Positions 41,501 through 49,453 of a DNA stretch of 64,000 bases are shown one piece after another; position 1 is the first letter of the stretch; each line of letters starts with the position of its first letter. The stretch lies in NCBI RefSeq assembly GCF_008807415.1, contig NZ_CP043626.1, forward strand, positions 434,001 to 498,000, given 5' to 3'. Origin of the DNA: Pseudomonas denitrificans (nom. rej.) (GTDB lineage Bacteria; Pseudomonadota; Gammaproteobacteria; Pseudomonadales; Pseudomonadaceae). The notes under the pieces are model-generated. The model searched no databases. It saw only the letters and a list, made by a program, of their open reading frames with translations, and had not been told where the DNA came from. The position numbers and the translations under genes were made by a program.

Positions 41501-41688
41501 AGCAGGTGGCGCATCAGGCGTTCGACTTCCGCCCAGTTGCTCTTCTTCGCTTCCTTGTAGCCCTTGTCGAGGTAGGGGAAGCTGCGGAAGCGCTGGAACT
41601 CCGTGAGCTGGTCATCGGCGGCCTGCGCCAGCGGGGCGGCGAAGCTCGCCAGGATCAGGCCGTAAAGCAGGGGTTGTTGCGGTTTCAC
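38503..41688 (-). CDS. nfrA: Outer-membrane exopolysaccharide exporter / phage N4 receptor NfrA
   Basis: A 1061-residue protein, against about 990 in E. coli NfrA. The signal peptide is at residues 1-24 (LLYGLILASFAAPLAQA). A very long array of TPR-like helical repeats follows (for example YKEAKKSNWAEVERLMRHLL, LIQSLAKQRRFDDAEKEAQA). The C-terminal part from about residue 830 is an outer-membrane beta-barrel, ending LYEQANGWLVGLEVNF with the terminal Phe of outer-membrane proteins. The start is GTG 41688, overlapping the nfrB stop as GTGA. In E. coli NfrA is the phage N4 receptor and the outer-membrane part of the NGR polysaccharide secretion machine. Confidence 0.88.
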   Translation of the reverse strand: MKPQQPLLYGLILASFAAPLAQAADDQLTEFQRFRSFPYLDKGYKEAKKSNWAEVERLMRHLLGRVPNNTEARSLLIQSLAKQRRFDDAEKEAQALAGTDAGAQALTELRLDLIENGPPPEAQINQWLAHTSNANERVRLWQAYSLKLGQTQGAAKALDWLGSLPPGNDGRVLREARANWAEQLRDWDTTIAQLAPLATAHQLSADDWRRLANAYAQRLEEKPLEQLIQQAPDANAARQARLAIIDRAIAVDQTEVAKRWLLTLPEQDRNDPTRQAQLLEVARDSADTSLVSKLSDQQNRPCLETTEWLSRHDQAAALAKLQQCKPADDPKTWLVLAQRLDATDLLENTRLPEPWDTARRDQLVDSWRRQGRTDLALAWLSRQPQTPDTVRQRAELLQARGRTGEAAALWEQRYRQTGDLKALDQASYLALNAGRTERAKQLLESAYDRRGGNLPPALLQRLAGIHARSDTPLDVARIEALLPKADPVSRGYLLGRLAEAGRCDALQRYLSPDSNTPGELRALGRCSMPARPGEAVVYYQAAIAHGDKQSQLPLAYALEAAGDPAGALRIFNALPASELNDNARLTASRAALLTNDNAGAERYWQQAKKGSADDWALGANIADARGDYPEALSRHREALQHQPNGQHFYNAAGSAQKAGDTQQSKLWLAEAVRREPDNPRFRADYGMRLAGTDTPEERRTAIPYLERATRDYPEDFRLGETLAWRYDEAEDSFAARRELRRVIDLEQDPVAADDEYGSLEARRFRQRRAHQVMSQRDNLTIASTWSPAGVTTVPILNGDTQTGDRRRAQSQNLQTFIWDHALGEEPTRNGSTLSVYGRAIAGNEGRKQYTQTLAAGFGLRYKPFGDYNLNLYSELYKQNTVNDDGDSDYAFDGIRLHEIGTPEKFERYVRQRDKYGQTSTDFLLRATASFLDQGEYRNDWRVDESDWDERFLYTDFAWWTHAGDHQWVSRYQQGHTWKLPVDSPQTIMPYGFAEFSAQDPSNDWRQDLRSGVGLRWQYWYGEDRYNAYRAHVTVRTEYQLGMAGNLYEQANGWLVGLEVNF

Positions 41689-43859
41689 ACGGCCTCCCGG
41701 GCAATGCGATAGGCCTCGTGCTGTTCGCTGGCCTGTTCCTTGAGGGCTTCCTCGAGCACCTGCTGGGTGATCATGCCGCGCTTGATCAGGTGTTCGCCGA
41801 GGGAGTCCTGCTCCGGGTCGAAATCGATCAGGGCCTGGTTGAACAGGCTCGGCGGGACCATCCCACGAACCTGCAGCAGGGTGCCGAACATCACCACGTG
41901 CCCGCACAGGCGTTCCATCAGCGACTCGTCGCCCTGGCGCTGACGGAGCGCATCGACGATGGCGCGGGTTTCGTCGGTCTGGTTACGGCTGCCGTACCAG
42001 TGGCGCAAGCCGAGGGTGACGCGACCCTGGGGAGCCAGGCGACCGCGCACCGGGCGCTTGAGCTGGCGGCTGATGGCGCCGAGGGAAACCTGGCTGATCT
42101 GCTGCTCGCTGGCCAGGACCAGGGTGTTGCCGTCGATGGCCACCGGCAGCACTGCATAGCGCAGCGCCAGCTTGCGCGGCAGGGCTTGGATCAGCTTCTC
42201 GTCGAGGGTGAAGGGGTTGAGCGGCGCCCATTCCTCACCCAGTTCCTCGGCCAGGGTGGTGACCAGTTGGGTGCTGGTGATCAGCTCACGCAGCAGCAGC
42301 TCGCGGCCCAGCCGGCGACGGACCGGGCTGGTCAGTGCCGATTGCAACTGTTCTTCGGTGATCAGGCCCTGCGCGACCAGGCGCTGGCCCAGCGGCGTGC
42401 GCTGCGGGCCGGCGAGGGCGGGGAATTCATGGGTGGTCTTGTCCCAGGCGACCCGGCGCGAATCGCCCATCTCCATCACCTGCTTGAGTGCGCGCAGGTT
42501 GGCGAAGAAGTTGACGAAGTTGCTCCACATCATCCGCGGCGCCGACAGCAGCCCCTCGAAGATGCCGTAGAAGCGAGTGACGAACCAGAAGCGCTGGAAC
42601 AGCCGGTTGAGCAGCATCAGGCCGTTGAGGAACAGCAGCACCACCAGCAACTGGCTGCCTTCGAGGATCGACGGGAAGCGCCAGGCGTTGGGCGACAGGC
42701 TGGTGATCAGCCACATGGTGATCAGCACCAGGAACAGCAGGTTGACCAGGAAGCTCAGCAGGTAGGCGATCAGCCCCCGGCGGTCGCGCCAGAGGAAGTA
42801 GTTGAGCATGCCCTTGCTGCTCCAGCCCAGGTTGCGCGTGCCCTGGAAGACGATCCCGGTGATCCACCGGGACTTCTGCCGGATGGCGTGCTGCCAGGTG
42901 CGCGGGAAGTGTTCGCGCACGCAGATGACCTGGGAGAAGCGCCGGTCCATGCCCGGCACCCAGTCGCTCTTGAGCGCCAGCTGCGGGTCGGTGATGGAGT
43001 AGCGGGCGAAGATGCACTTCATGCCCTTCTGCTTGAGGCGGAAGCCGATGTCGTAGTCCTCGGTGAGACTCTGCACATCGAAGGCGATGCCGTCGCCGTC
43101 TTCGAGCAGCGCGGCGATGGCGCGGCGGCTGAAGCAGGTGCCGACGCCGGCGCTGGGCACCTGGCCGGTCAGCGCCTCGCGCACCGGCACATCCTTGCCG
43201 TGGTTCTCGGCGAACTCGTCGACGTAGTGGCCGGCGGTGAAGCCGGTCCATTCCGGGGCGTAGGGGTAGACCGGGATCTGGATCAGGTCCTTGGCCGGCA
43301 GCAGGTAGTTGAACAGGCGCAGTTCCAGCGGCGAGATGACGTCTTCGGCGTCATGCAGGATGAAGCCGGAGAATTCGATGCGCGCGTCGGCCTCGAAGCG
43401 CAGGATCGCGTCGATGATGTTGTTCAGGCAGTCGGCCTTGCTGGTCGGGCCGGGGCGCGCGCAGACCACCTTGTGCACGTTGGGGTAGTGCAGGCACACC
43501 GCATCGACGTCCGCCTGGGTCTGCGGATCGTTCGGGTAGGTGCCGACGAAGATCTGGTAGTTCTCGTAGTCCAGGGTGGAGGCCGCCAGGCGGGCCATCT
43601 CGCCCACCACGCCGACCTCGTTCCAGGCCGGCACCATGATCGCCAGCGGCTTTTCCGGGGCGGCGAAGAGGCGTTCCTCGTCGGCCCGGTCGAAGCGGTT
43701 GTAGATACGGAAGCGGCGCACCAGCACCCGGCCCCAGTACACCAGGTCGATGAACAGGTCATCCAGGCCGAGCAGGAACATCAGCGCGGCGAGGATGATC
43801 GCCAGGTACTTCAGGGCATAGAGAACGTAGGTGAGGATATCGACCAGTTCGAGGCTCAT
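41685..43859 (-). CDS. nfrB: Inner-membrane glycosyltransferase NfrB with c-di-GMP-binding tail
   Basis: A 724-residue processive GT2 glycosyltransferase. An N-terminal membrane helix (about 10-30) precedes the GT domain. PAWNEVGVVGEM, the D-x-D region FILHDAEDVISP (about 170), SLTEDYDIGFRL (TED) and RQKSRWITG (Q-x-x-R-W, about 328) are all present. Membrane helices follow at about 365-440. The C-terminal 250 residues carry MshEN-like c-di-GMP motifs: LGQRLVAQGLITEEQLQSAL then LGRELLLRELITSTQLVTTL, and at the end LGEHLIKRGMITQQVLEEAL. In E. coli, NfrB polymerises ManNAc from UDP-ManNAc when c-di-GMP binds. It starts four bases inside the wecB stop. Confidence 0.92.
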   Translation of the reverse strand: MSLELVDILTYVLYALKYLAIILAALMFLLGLDDLFIDLVYWGRVLVRRFRIYNRFDRADEERLFAAPEKPLAIMVPAWNEVGVVGEMARLAASTLDYENYQIFVGTYPNDPQTQADVDAVCLHYPNVHKVVCARPGPTSKADCLNNIIDAILRFEADARIEFSGFILHDAEDVISPLELRLFNYLLPAKDLIQIPVYPYAPEWTGFTAGHYVDEFAENHGKDVPVREALTGQVPSAGVGTCFSRRAIAALLEDGDGIAFDVQSLTEDYDIGFRLKQKGMKCIFARYSITDPQLALKSDWVPGMDRRFSQVICVREHFPRTWQHAIRQKSRWITGIVFQGTRNLGWSSKGMLNYFLWRDRRGLIAYLLSFLVNLLFLVLITMWLITSLSPNAWRFPSILEGSQLLVVLLFLNGLMLLNRLFQRFWFVTRFYGIFEGLLSAPRMMWSNFVNFFANLRALKQVMEMGDSRRVAWDKTTHEFPALAGPQRTPLGQRLVAQGLITEEQLQSALTSPVRRRLGRELLLRELITSTQLVTTLAEELGEEWAPLNPFTLDEKLIQALPRKLALRYAVLPVAIDGNTLVLASEQQISQVSLGAISRQLKRPVRGRLAPQGRVTLGLRHWYGSRNQTDETRAIVDALRQRQGDESLMERLCGHVVMFGTLLQVRGMVPPSLFNQALIDFDPEQDSLGEHLIKRGMITQQVLEEALKEQASEQHEAYRIAREAV

Positions 43860-45010
43860 TCGAACTCGCTTGTCGTGCGTGTTTCACCGAACCAGGACAG
43901 CAGCCGGGCGACGATCTTCTCGCTGGCATGGCCGTCGCCGTAGGGGCTGAATACCCGGCCCATCTGCTCGTAGACTTCCTCGTCGCGCAGCAGATGGCTG
44001 GCTTCGCTGACGATGCGTCCGGTGTTGGTCCCCACCAGCACCACGGTACCGCCTTCCAGTACGGCCGGGCGCTCGGTGACGCGGCGCAGCACCAGCAGTG
44101 GTTTACCCAGCGCCGGGGCTTCCTCCTGGATGCCGCCCGAGTCGGTGAGGATGATGTACGCGCGGTCCATCAGCCAGACGAAGTGCTGGTAGTCCTGCGG
44201 GGCGATCAGGTGGATGTTCGGCTTGTCCGAGAGCAGGCCGTAGACGGCTTTCTGCACCTGCGGGTTGAGGTGCACCGGGTAGACGAAGTCCACCTCGGGG
44301 AAGCGCTGGGCCAGCTCGGCCAGGGCCTGGCAGATGCGCTCGAAGCCCTTGCCGAAGTTCTCCCGGCGGTGGCCGGTGATCAGCACCAGGCGGCGGTCCC
44401 CGGTGAACTTGGCCAGGGGCGAGTCGATGGCGGGTTTCCAGCCGGTCTCGTGCAGGTGCTCGCGCATCCACAGCAGGGCGTCGATCACCGTGTTGCCGGT
44501 GACCTCGATCTGGTCGATGTTCACCCCTTCGCGCAGCAGGTTGTCGCGCGAGGCCTTGGTCGGCGGGAAGTGCAGGTCGGCGATCACCGCGGTGAGGCGG
44601 CGGTTGGCTTCCTCCGGCCAGGGCTGGTGGATGTTGCCGGTGCGCAGGCCGGCCTCGACATGGCCCACCGGGATCTGCCGGTGGAAGGCGGTCAGGGCGG
44701 CGATGAAGCTGGTGGTGGTATCACCGTGGACCAGCACGATGTCCGGACGATGGCGGTCGTAGCTGTCGTCCAGTTTGCCCATCATCTGCAGGGACAGGCT
44801 GTTCAGCGTCTGGCCCTGGGTCATGACGTCGAGGTCTTCATCCACCTCGAGTTCGAAGGAGTCCAGCACTTGCTGTAGCATCTCGCGATGCTGGCCGGTG
44901 GAGCAGATGCGCAGCTCGATTTCCGGGGTACGGCGGAGGACGCGGGCGAGGGGGGCCATCTTGATGGCTTCCGGACGGGTTCCGAAAACCATGGTGACTT
45001 TGTACTTCAT
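43856..45010 (-). CDS. wecB: UDP-N-acetylglucosamine 2-epimerase (non-hydrolysing) WecB
   Basis: A 384-residue epimerase that converts UDP-GlcNAc to UDP-ManNAc. It starts YKVTMVFGTRPEAIKMAPLA. VHGDTTTSFIAALTAF, HVEAGLRTGNIHQPWPEEAN (catalytic Asp/Glu/His region), LITGHRRENFGKGFERICQA (UDP and allosteric-site region) and TDSGGIQEEAPALGKPLLVL are all present. ATG 45010 has AGGAGCAATT upstream; the TTG-extended form to 45079 is not needed. It is the first gene of wecB-nfrB-nfrA-ybcH, so its product most likely supplies UDP-ManNAc to NfrB. Confidence 0.95.
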   Translation of the reverse strand: MKYKVTMVFGTRPEAIKMAPLARVLRRTPEIELRICSTGQHREMLQQVLDSFELEVDEDLDVMTQGQTLNSLSLQMMGKLDDSYDRHRPDIVLVHGDTTTSFIAALTAFHRQIPVGHVEAGLRTGNIHQPWPEEANRRLTAVIADLHFPPTKASRDNLLREGVNIDQIEVTGNTVIDALLWMREHLHETGWKPAIDSPLAKFTGDRRLVLITGHRRENFGKGFERICQALAELAQRFPEVDFVYPVHLNPQVQKAVYGLLSDKPNIHLIAPQDYQHFVWLMDRAYIILTDSGGIQEEAPALGKPLLVLRRVTERPAVLEGGTVVLVGTNTGRIVSEASHLLRDEEVYEQMGRVFSPYGDGHASEKIVARLLSWFGETRTTSEFE

Positions 45011-45265
45011 CAATTGCTCCTTGGGCGCACCCTTGTGGGGCCGCCTTCGGTTTTCCGTGTGGGATTTTTCCAAGGGCAATGAAAGTCGCTCAAGTCCGGG
45101 CTGTCCAGCGACAACTGGTGTTGCCAGTGATACAGGTCAGGTACATTGACCTTTTTGGGTGTTTTGTCGCCTGGCTGCAGGCCGCGTCGTCAGTGGGCTG
45201 GCGCCGGTTTGCCGGCAGCGCCGAGAAAAACTGTTGATGAATTTTTCGAAAAGGCGGATCGGTCG

Positions 45266-46116
45266 ATGCTGAGCGCGGAATTGAAGGCGTTCTACCGGGT
45301 AGCGAAGCTGGGCAGCATCACCCAGGCGGCGAAGAAGCTCGGCCTCAGCCAGCCGACCGTGACCACGCAGATCCGCAACCTGGAGAGCCAGTATGCGGTG
45401 GAGCTGTTCTATCGCGGCGGCCGTCGCCTGACCCTGAGCGACGAGGGCGCGCGTCTGCTGCCGATGGTCGAGACGCTGTTACAGCAGGAAGCCGACATCG
45501 AGTTCTACCTGCGCAACTGCGGGCAGATGCAGGGCGCGCTGCGCATCGGCGCCACCTCTCCTTATTACGTGCTCGGGCTGATCAAGAACTTTCGCGAGCG
45601 CTTCCCGCAGATCGAAGTGTCGGTGGAGATCGGCAACTCCCAGCAGGTGCTCGAATCGCTGATCGAATGCCGGGTGGACCTGGCGGCCTCCTCGCAGCAG
45701 GTGGACGACGCGCGCCTGACCCGCGTGGTGCTGGGCAGCGATCCGCTGGTGCTGGCGGTACACCGCAGCCACCCGCTGGCGGCGCTGCAGTCGGTGAGCC
45801 TGGGCGACTTGCGCAGCCATTGCCTGCTGATGCGCGAGGCGGGCTCCACCACCCGCCAGTTGACCGAAGCGATGTTGCAGCAGGCGGGGTGACACCCGCC
45901 TCGATGCTGGAGATCGGCAGCCGCGAATCGATCCGCGAGGCAGTGATCCGCAACCTGGGCGTGAGCATCATCGCCCGCCAGGAAGTGCCGGATAACCCGC
46001 AGTTGTGCGTGCTTGAGATCAAGGGCGCCAGCCTGATCGACGAGTACCTGTATTGCCTGAAGGACCGGCGGCAGGCGCGCCTGCCGAGCGCGTTTCTGGC
46101 GTTGGCGCAGGTGTAG
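45266..46116 (+). pseudogene. LysR-family regulator of aminoethylphosphonate genes (single frameshift near 45888)
   Basis: A LysR regulator preceding a phosphonate ABC transporter. The helix-turn-helix is LKAFYRVAKLGSITQAAKKL with SQPTVTTQIRNLESQ (about 5-60), and the effector domain spans about 90-280. It resembles the LysR group associated with aminoethylphosphonate catabolism. The frame stops at 45892 after MLQQAG. The rest (VTPASMLEIGSRESIREAVI to AFLALAQV-stop 46116) is in another frame. One missing G in GCGGGGTG at 45885-45890 explains it; corrected length is 283. ATG 45266 begins directly at the DNA-binding domain. Confidence 0.82.
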
Positions 46117-46128
46117 AACCGATTCCCG

Positions 46129-46156
46129 TGTAGGAGCGGGCCATGCCCGCGATCAG
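46129..46156. repeat. REP fragment
   Basis: TGTAGGAGCGGGCCATGCCC followed by GCGATCA, a typical Pseudomonas REP sequence whose GGGC-CAT-GCCC core forms a small hairpin. Confidence 0.75.
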
Positions 46157-46194
46157 AGTTTCCCTCCCCACCGAAGTCAGAGCGACGCACGAAC

Positions 46195-46275
46195 GTAGGA
46201 TGGTGTGGAGCGAAGCGATACCCATCAATTTCCGTGTGCCGTCAGCATGGGTATCGCTGCGCTCCACACCATCTT
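46195..46275. repeat. GTAGGATGG-type palindromic repeat (full element)
   Basis: The left arm GTAGGATGGTGTGGAGCG...GATACCCAT and the right arm ATGGGTATCGCTGCGCTCC...ACCATCTTA are reverse complements over about 28 bases with few mismatches, around an 18-20-base loop. A half copy is at 11827-11860. Confidence 0.85.
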
Positions 46276-46325
46276 ACTAAGCGTTCACCGGCAGGGACGG
46301 CAGGGCGCCGGGCAAGGTGGCAGTT

Positions 46326-46403
46326 CGTAGGGCGAATAACGCGCCAGCGTTATCCGCCACATGGGTATTGGCGGATAACCCGTTGCGGGTTATGCGCCCT
46401 ACG
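46326..46403. repeat. GTAGGGCG-type repeat, double-hairpin copy
   Basis: Two hairpins in tandem. The first is GTAGGGCGAATAACGC with GCGTTATCCGCC; the second is GGCGGATAACCCG with CGGGTTATGCGCCCTAC. The outer GTAGGGCG/CGCCCTAC ends are complementary, so the whole block is also a palindrome. Confidence 0.85.
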
Positions 46404-46585
46404 TTTGCCCGCTCAACACCGCCACTTCCAAAAATTCTTCGCCCCCATACCCAAATCTGCCTATGGATCTATCGGCGCACTTGGCCCTTTAGCAATAGTG
46501 CCGTCGCAATCGCTCCCTAGCATGGACCTCGTTCCTTCACGTCACGGCTCACGCGGCGTGGACCACAAGAATACGAGGTACCGCC

Positions 46586-47641
46586 ATGCATCCCACCGTT
46601 GCCGGCACGCCGCTCAGCGTGCGCCACATCCGCAAACGCTTCGGCCAGTTCGTCGCCCTCGACGGCGTGTCGCTGGACGTCAAGGCCGGTGAGCTGGTGT
46701 GCCTGCTCGGCCCTTCCGGCTGCGGCAAGACCACCCTGCTGCGCTGCATTGCCGGGCTGGAGCAGCAGGACGAGGGCACCTTGCACCTGGGCCTGCGCGA
46801 TGTCTCGAACCTGCCGCCGCAGGCGCGGGACTACGGCATCCTGTTCCAGTCCTACGCGCTATTTCCCAACCTCACGGTCGAGCAGAACATCTCCTATGGC
46901 CTGGCCAACGCTTCGAAGGATGAAGCCCGCCGCCGCGTCGCCGAGATTCTCGAGCTGGTCGGCCTCAGCGGCAGTGAGAAGAAGTACCCCGGCCAGCTCT
47001 CCGGTGGCCAGCAGCAGCGCGTCGCCATGGCTCGCGCGCTGGCGCCGAGCCCGTCGCTGCTGCTGCTCGACGAGCCGATGTCGGCGCTGGACGCCCGCGT
47101 CCGCGAACACCTGTGCGGCGAGCTGCGCCAGCTGCAGAAGAGCCTGGGCATCACCACCGTGATGGTCACCCACAACCAGGACGAGGCCATGTTGATGGCC
47201 GACCGCATCGCGGTGATGAACCACGGGCGCATCGAGCAGTACGGCACGGCGCAGGATATCTACAGCAGCCCGAGCACGCCCTTCGTCGCCGAGTTCGTCG
47301 GCCAGGGCAACTGGCTGCCCTTTGAGCGCGGCAGTGACGGTCACGCGCGGGTCGGCAGCCTCAATCTGCGCCTGCACTGCCAGGCACCGAGCGCCTCGGG
47401 CCGGTTGTTCTGCCGCCCGGAAGCGATCAGCGTGAACCCCGCCGTGCACCAGGAAAACCTGTTCCGCGCGCAGGTCCGCGAGATCACCTTCCTCGGCAAC
47501 CGCTGCCGCATGAGCTTCGAGCTCGAACAGCTGCCGGGCCACGCGCTGCTCGCCGAGCTGGCGCCCGAGGACATGCCGCGCCTGGGCACCCCGGACATCT
47601 GGGTGTCGCTGCCGCCCCGCAGCCTGCAGGTGTTCGCCTGA
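46586..47641 (+). CDS. 2-aminoethylphosphonate-type ABC transporter ATP-binding protein
   Basis: A 351-residue ATPase of the spermidine/iron/phosphonate (PotA/FbpC-like) group. Walker A is LGPSGCGKTT (about 42-51). The Q-loop is ILFQSYALFPNLTVEQN, the signature LSGGQQQRVAMARAL, Walker B LLLLDEPMSALD, and the H-loop VMVTHNQDEAM. A C-terminal TOBE-type domain spans about 250-350. The cluster (LysR, ATPase, fused permease, binding protein, FAD oxidoreductase) matches the putative aminoethylphosphonate transporter (PhnT-like) seen in many proteobacteria. It starts 470 bases after the regulator and one base before the permease. Confidence 0.87.
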   Translation: MHPTVAGTPLSVRHIRKRFGQFVALDGVSLDVKAGELVCLLGPSGCGKTTLLRCIAGLEQQDEGTLHLGLRDVSNLPPQARDYGILFQSYALFPNLTVEQNISYGLANASKDEARRRVAEILELVGLSGSEKKYPGQLSGGQQQRVAMARALAPSPSLLLLDEPMSALDARVREHLCGELRQLQKSLGITTVMVTHNQDEAMLMADRIAVMNHGRIEQYGTAQDIYSSPSTPFVAEFVGQGNWLPFERGSDGHARVGSLNLRLHCQAPSASGRLFCRPEAISVNPAVHQENLFRAQVREITFLGNRCRMSFELEQLPGHALLAELAPEDMPRLGTPDIWVSLPPRSLQVFA

Positions 47642-47642
47642 G

Positions 47643-49358
47643 ATGGAAGCCGTGGTGAAACACAGCCCGGCGCTGTCCGCCGGAAAGATTCGCGGCGATC
47701 TGGGTGATCGCCTGTTCGTCCGCGGCGGCAAGTACCTGCTGCTGCTCCTGCTCACTCTCGCGGTGCTGATGCCGCTGCTGGCCATCTTCTGGCGCGGCTT
47801 CAGCGGCGAAGCAGGGCAGGGCGGCGGCCTGGCAGCCATGGGCGAGCTGCTGCGCAGCGACAACTTCCACTGGCTGCTGGGCAACAGTCTGAAGGTTTCG
47901 TTGAGCGTGGCTTGCATCGTCGTGCCGGCGGCCTACCTGTTTGCCTACGCGCTGCAACGCACGCTGATCCCGGCCAAGGGCCTGTGGCGCGGGATTTCCC
48001 TGCTGCCGCTGCTGGCGCCGTCGATGCTGCCGGGCATCGCGCTGATCTACCTGTTCGGCAACCAGGGCCTGCTGCGCCACCTGCTGCCGGACAACATCTA
48101 CGGCTTCTGGGGCATCGTCCTAGGCGAGGCCATCTACACCTTCCCCCATGCGCTGATGATCCTGCTGTCGGCGCTGTCGCTGGCCGATGCGCGCCTGTTC
48201 GACGCCGCCTCGAGCATGGGCGCCGGGCCCTGGAAGGCCTTCCGCAGCATTACCTGGCCGGCCTCGCGACAGGGCGTGTTCGCTGCCTTCTGCCTGGTGT
48301 TCACCCTGACCATCACCGACTTCGGCGTGCCGGTCGTGGTGGGCGGCGACTACCAGGTGCTGGCGCTGGAAGCGTACAAGGCGGTGGTCGGCCAGCAGCA
48401 GTTCGGCCGTGGCGCGCAGATCGGCATGATCCTCCTGCTGCCGGCACTGCTCAGCTTCGCCGTCGACACCTGGCTGCGCCGTCGCCAGGGCGACGCCATG
48501 AGCGGCCGCGCACAGGTCTACCATCCCAAGCCGTCGCGTCGTCGCGACGGTGCCTTCCTCGCCATCGTCGTGCTGATCAGCGCGGTGCTGCTGGGCGTGC
48601 TGGGCATGGCCGTGTACTCCTCGCTGGTGAAGTTCTGGCCCTATAACCTCTCGCTGTCGCTGAACCACTACGACTTCAACACCACAGCCGGCGGCGGCTG
48701 GCTGGCCTACCGCAACAGCCTGACCATGGCCGCATGCACCGCGATAATCGGCAGCGCGCTGATCTTCACCGGTGCCTACCTGATCGAGAAGACCCGCGAG
48801 CAGCGCTGGCTGAGCCAACTGCTGCGCATGCTGTGCTTCGTGCCGATGGCCGTACCGGGCCTCGTGCTGGGCCTGGGCTACGTGTTCTTCTTCAACCTGC
48901 CGGGCAACCCGCTGCATGTGTTCTACGGCAGCATGGCGCTGCTGGTGGTGTGCACCATTGCCCACTACCTGACCACCGCGCAGATGACCGCCACCGCCGC
49001 GCTGCGCCAGCTCGACGGCGAGTTCGAGGCTGCCGCGCTGTCGCTGAAGATGCCGCTGTGGCGCCACTACCTGCGCGTCACCGTGCCGATCTGCCTGCCG
49101 GCGCTGCTGGACATCACCCGCTACCTGTTCGTCTCGGCGATGACCACCGTCTCGGCGGCGATCTTCCTCTACAACCCGGACACCATTCTCGCCGCCGTCG
49201 CCGTGCTGAACATGGACGACTCCGGCAACGTCGGCGGCGCTGCTGCCATGTCGACCCTGATCCTGCTCACTTCCGCGGCCGTGTCGCTGCTGCTGGCCGG
49301 CGCCTCGCGCGGCCTGCTGCGCCGCTCGCAGGCCTGGAGGACGGGCGCGAACCCTTAA
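47643..49358 (+). CDS. 2-aminoethylphosphonate-type ABC transporter fused permease
   Basis: A 571-residue permease with two fused binding-protein-dependent transport domains of six helices each, like FbpB. The first EAA loop is around DAASSMGAGPWKAFRSITWP (about 190) and the second around FEAAALSLKMPLWRHYLRVT (about 465). A single chain therefore makes the whole membrane channel. It starts one base after the ATPase stop (TGAGATG) and is followed by a 95-base gap before the binding protein gene. Confidence 0.88.
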   Translation: MEAVVKHSPALSAGKIRGDLGDRLFVRGGKYLLLLLLTLAVLMPLLAIFWRGFSGEAGQGGGLAAMGELLRSDNFHWLLGNSLKVSLSVACIVVPAAYLFAYALQRTLIPAKGLWRGISLLPLLAPSMLPGIALIYLFGNQGLLRHLLPDNIYGFWGIVLGEAIYTFPHALMILLSALSLADARLFDAASSMGAGPWKAFRSITWPASRQGVFAAFCLVFTLTITDFGVPVVVGGDYQVLALEAYKAVVGQQQFGRGAQIGMILLLPALLSFAVDTWLRRRQGDAMSGRAQVYHPKPSRRRDGAFLAIVVLISAVLLGVLGMAVYSSLVKFWPYNLSLSLNHYDFNTTAGGGWLAYRNSLTMAACTAIIGSALIFTGAYLIEKTREQRWLSQLLRMLCFVPMAVPGLVLGLGYVFFFNLPGNPLHVFYGSMALLVVCTIAHYLTTAQMTATAALRQLDGEFEAAALSLKMPLWRHYLRVTVPICLPALLDITRYLFVSAMTTVSAAIFLYNPDTILAAVAVLNMDDSGNVGGAAAMSTLILLTSAAVSLLLAGASRGLLRRSQAWRTGANP

Positions 49359-49453
49359 CACCGCTGGACGCTGTCGCCCGGCGCCTGTGCGCCGGGCTCA
49401 ACCCCTGACAAACCCGCCCCGAGCGGGAGACCAACACTGCCAAGGAGCTCCAC

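Noticed and set aside
46326..46403. CRISPR-like array
   Set aside because: There are only two facing palindromes, with no regular spacers or repeated direct units and no cas genes in the window.
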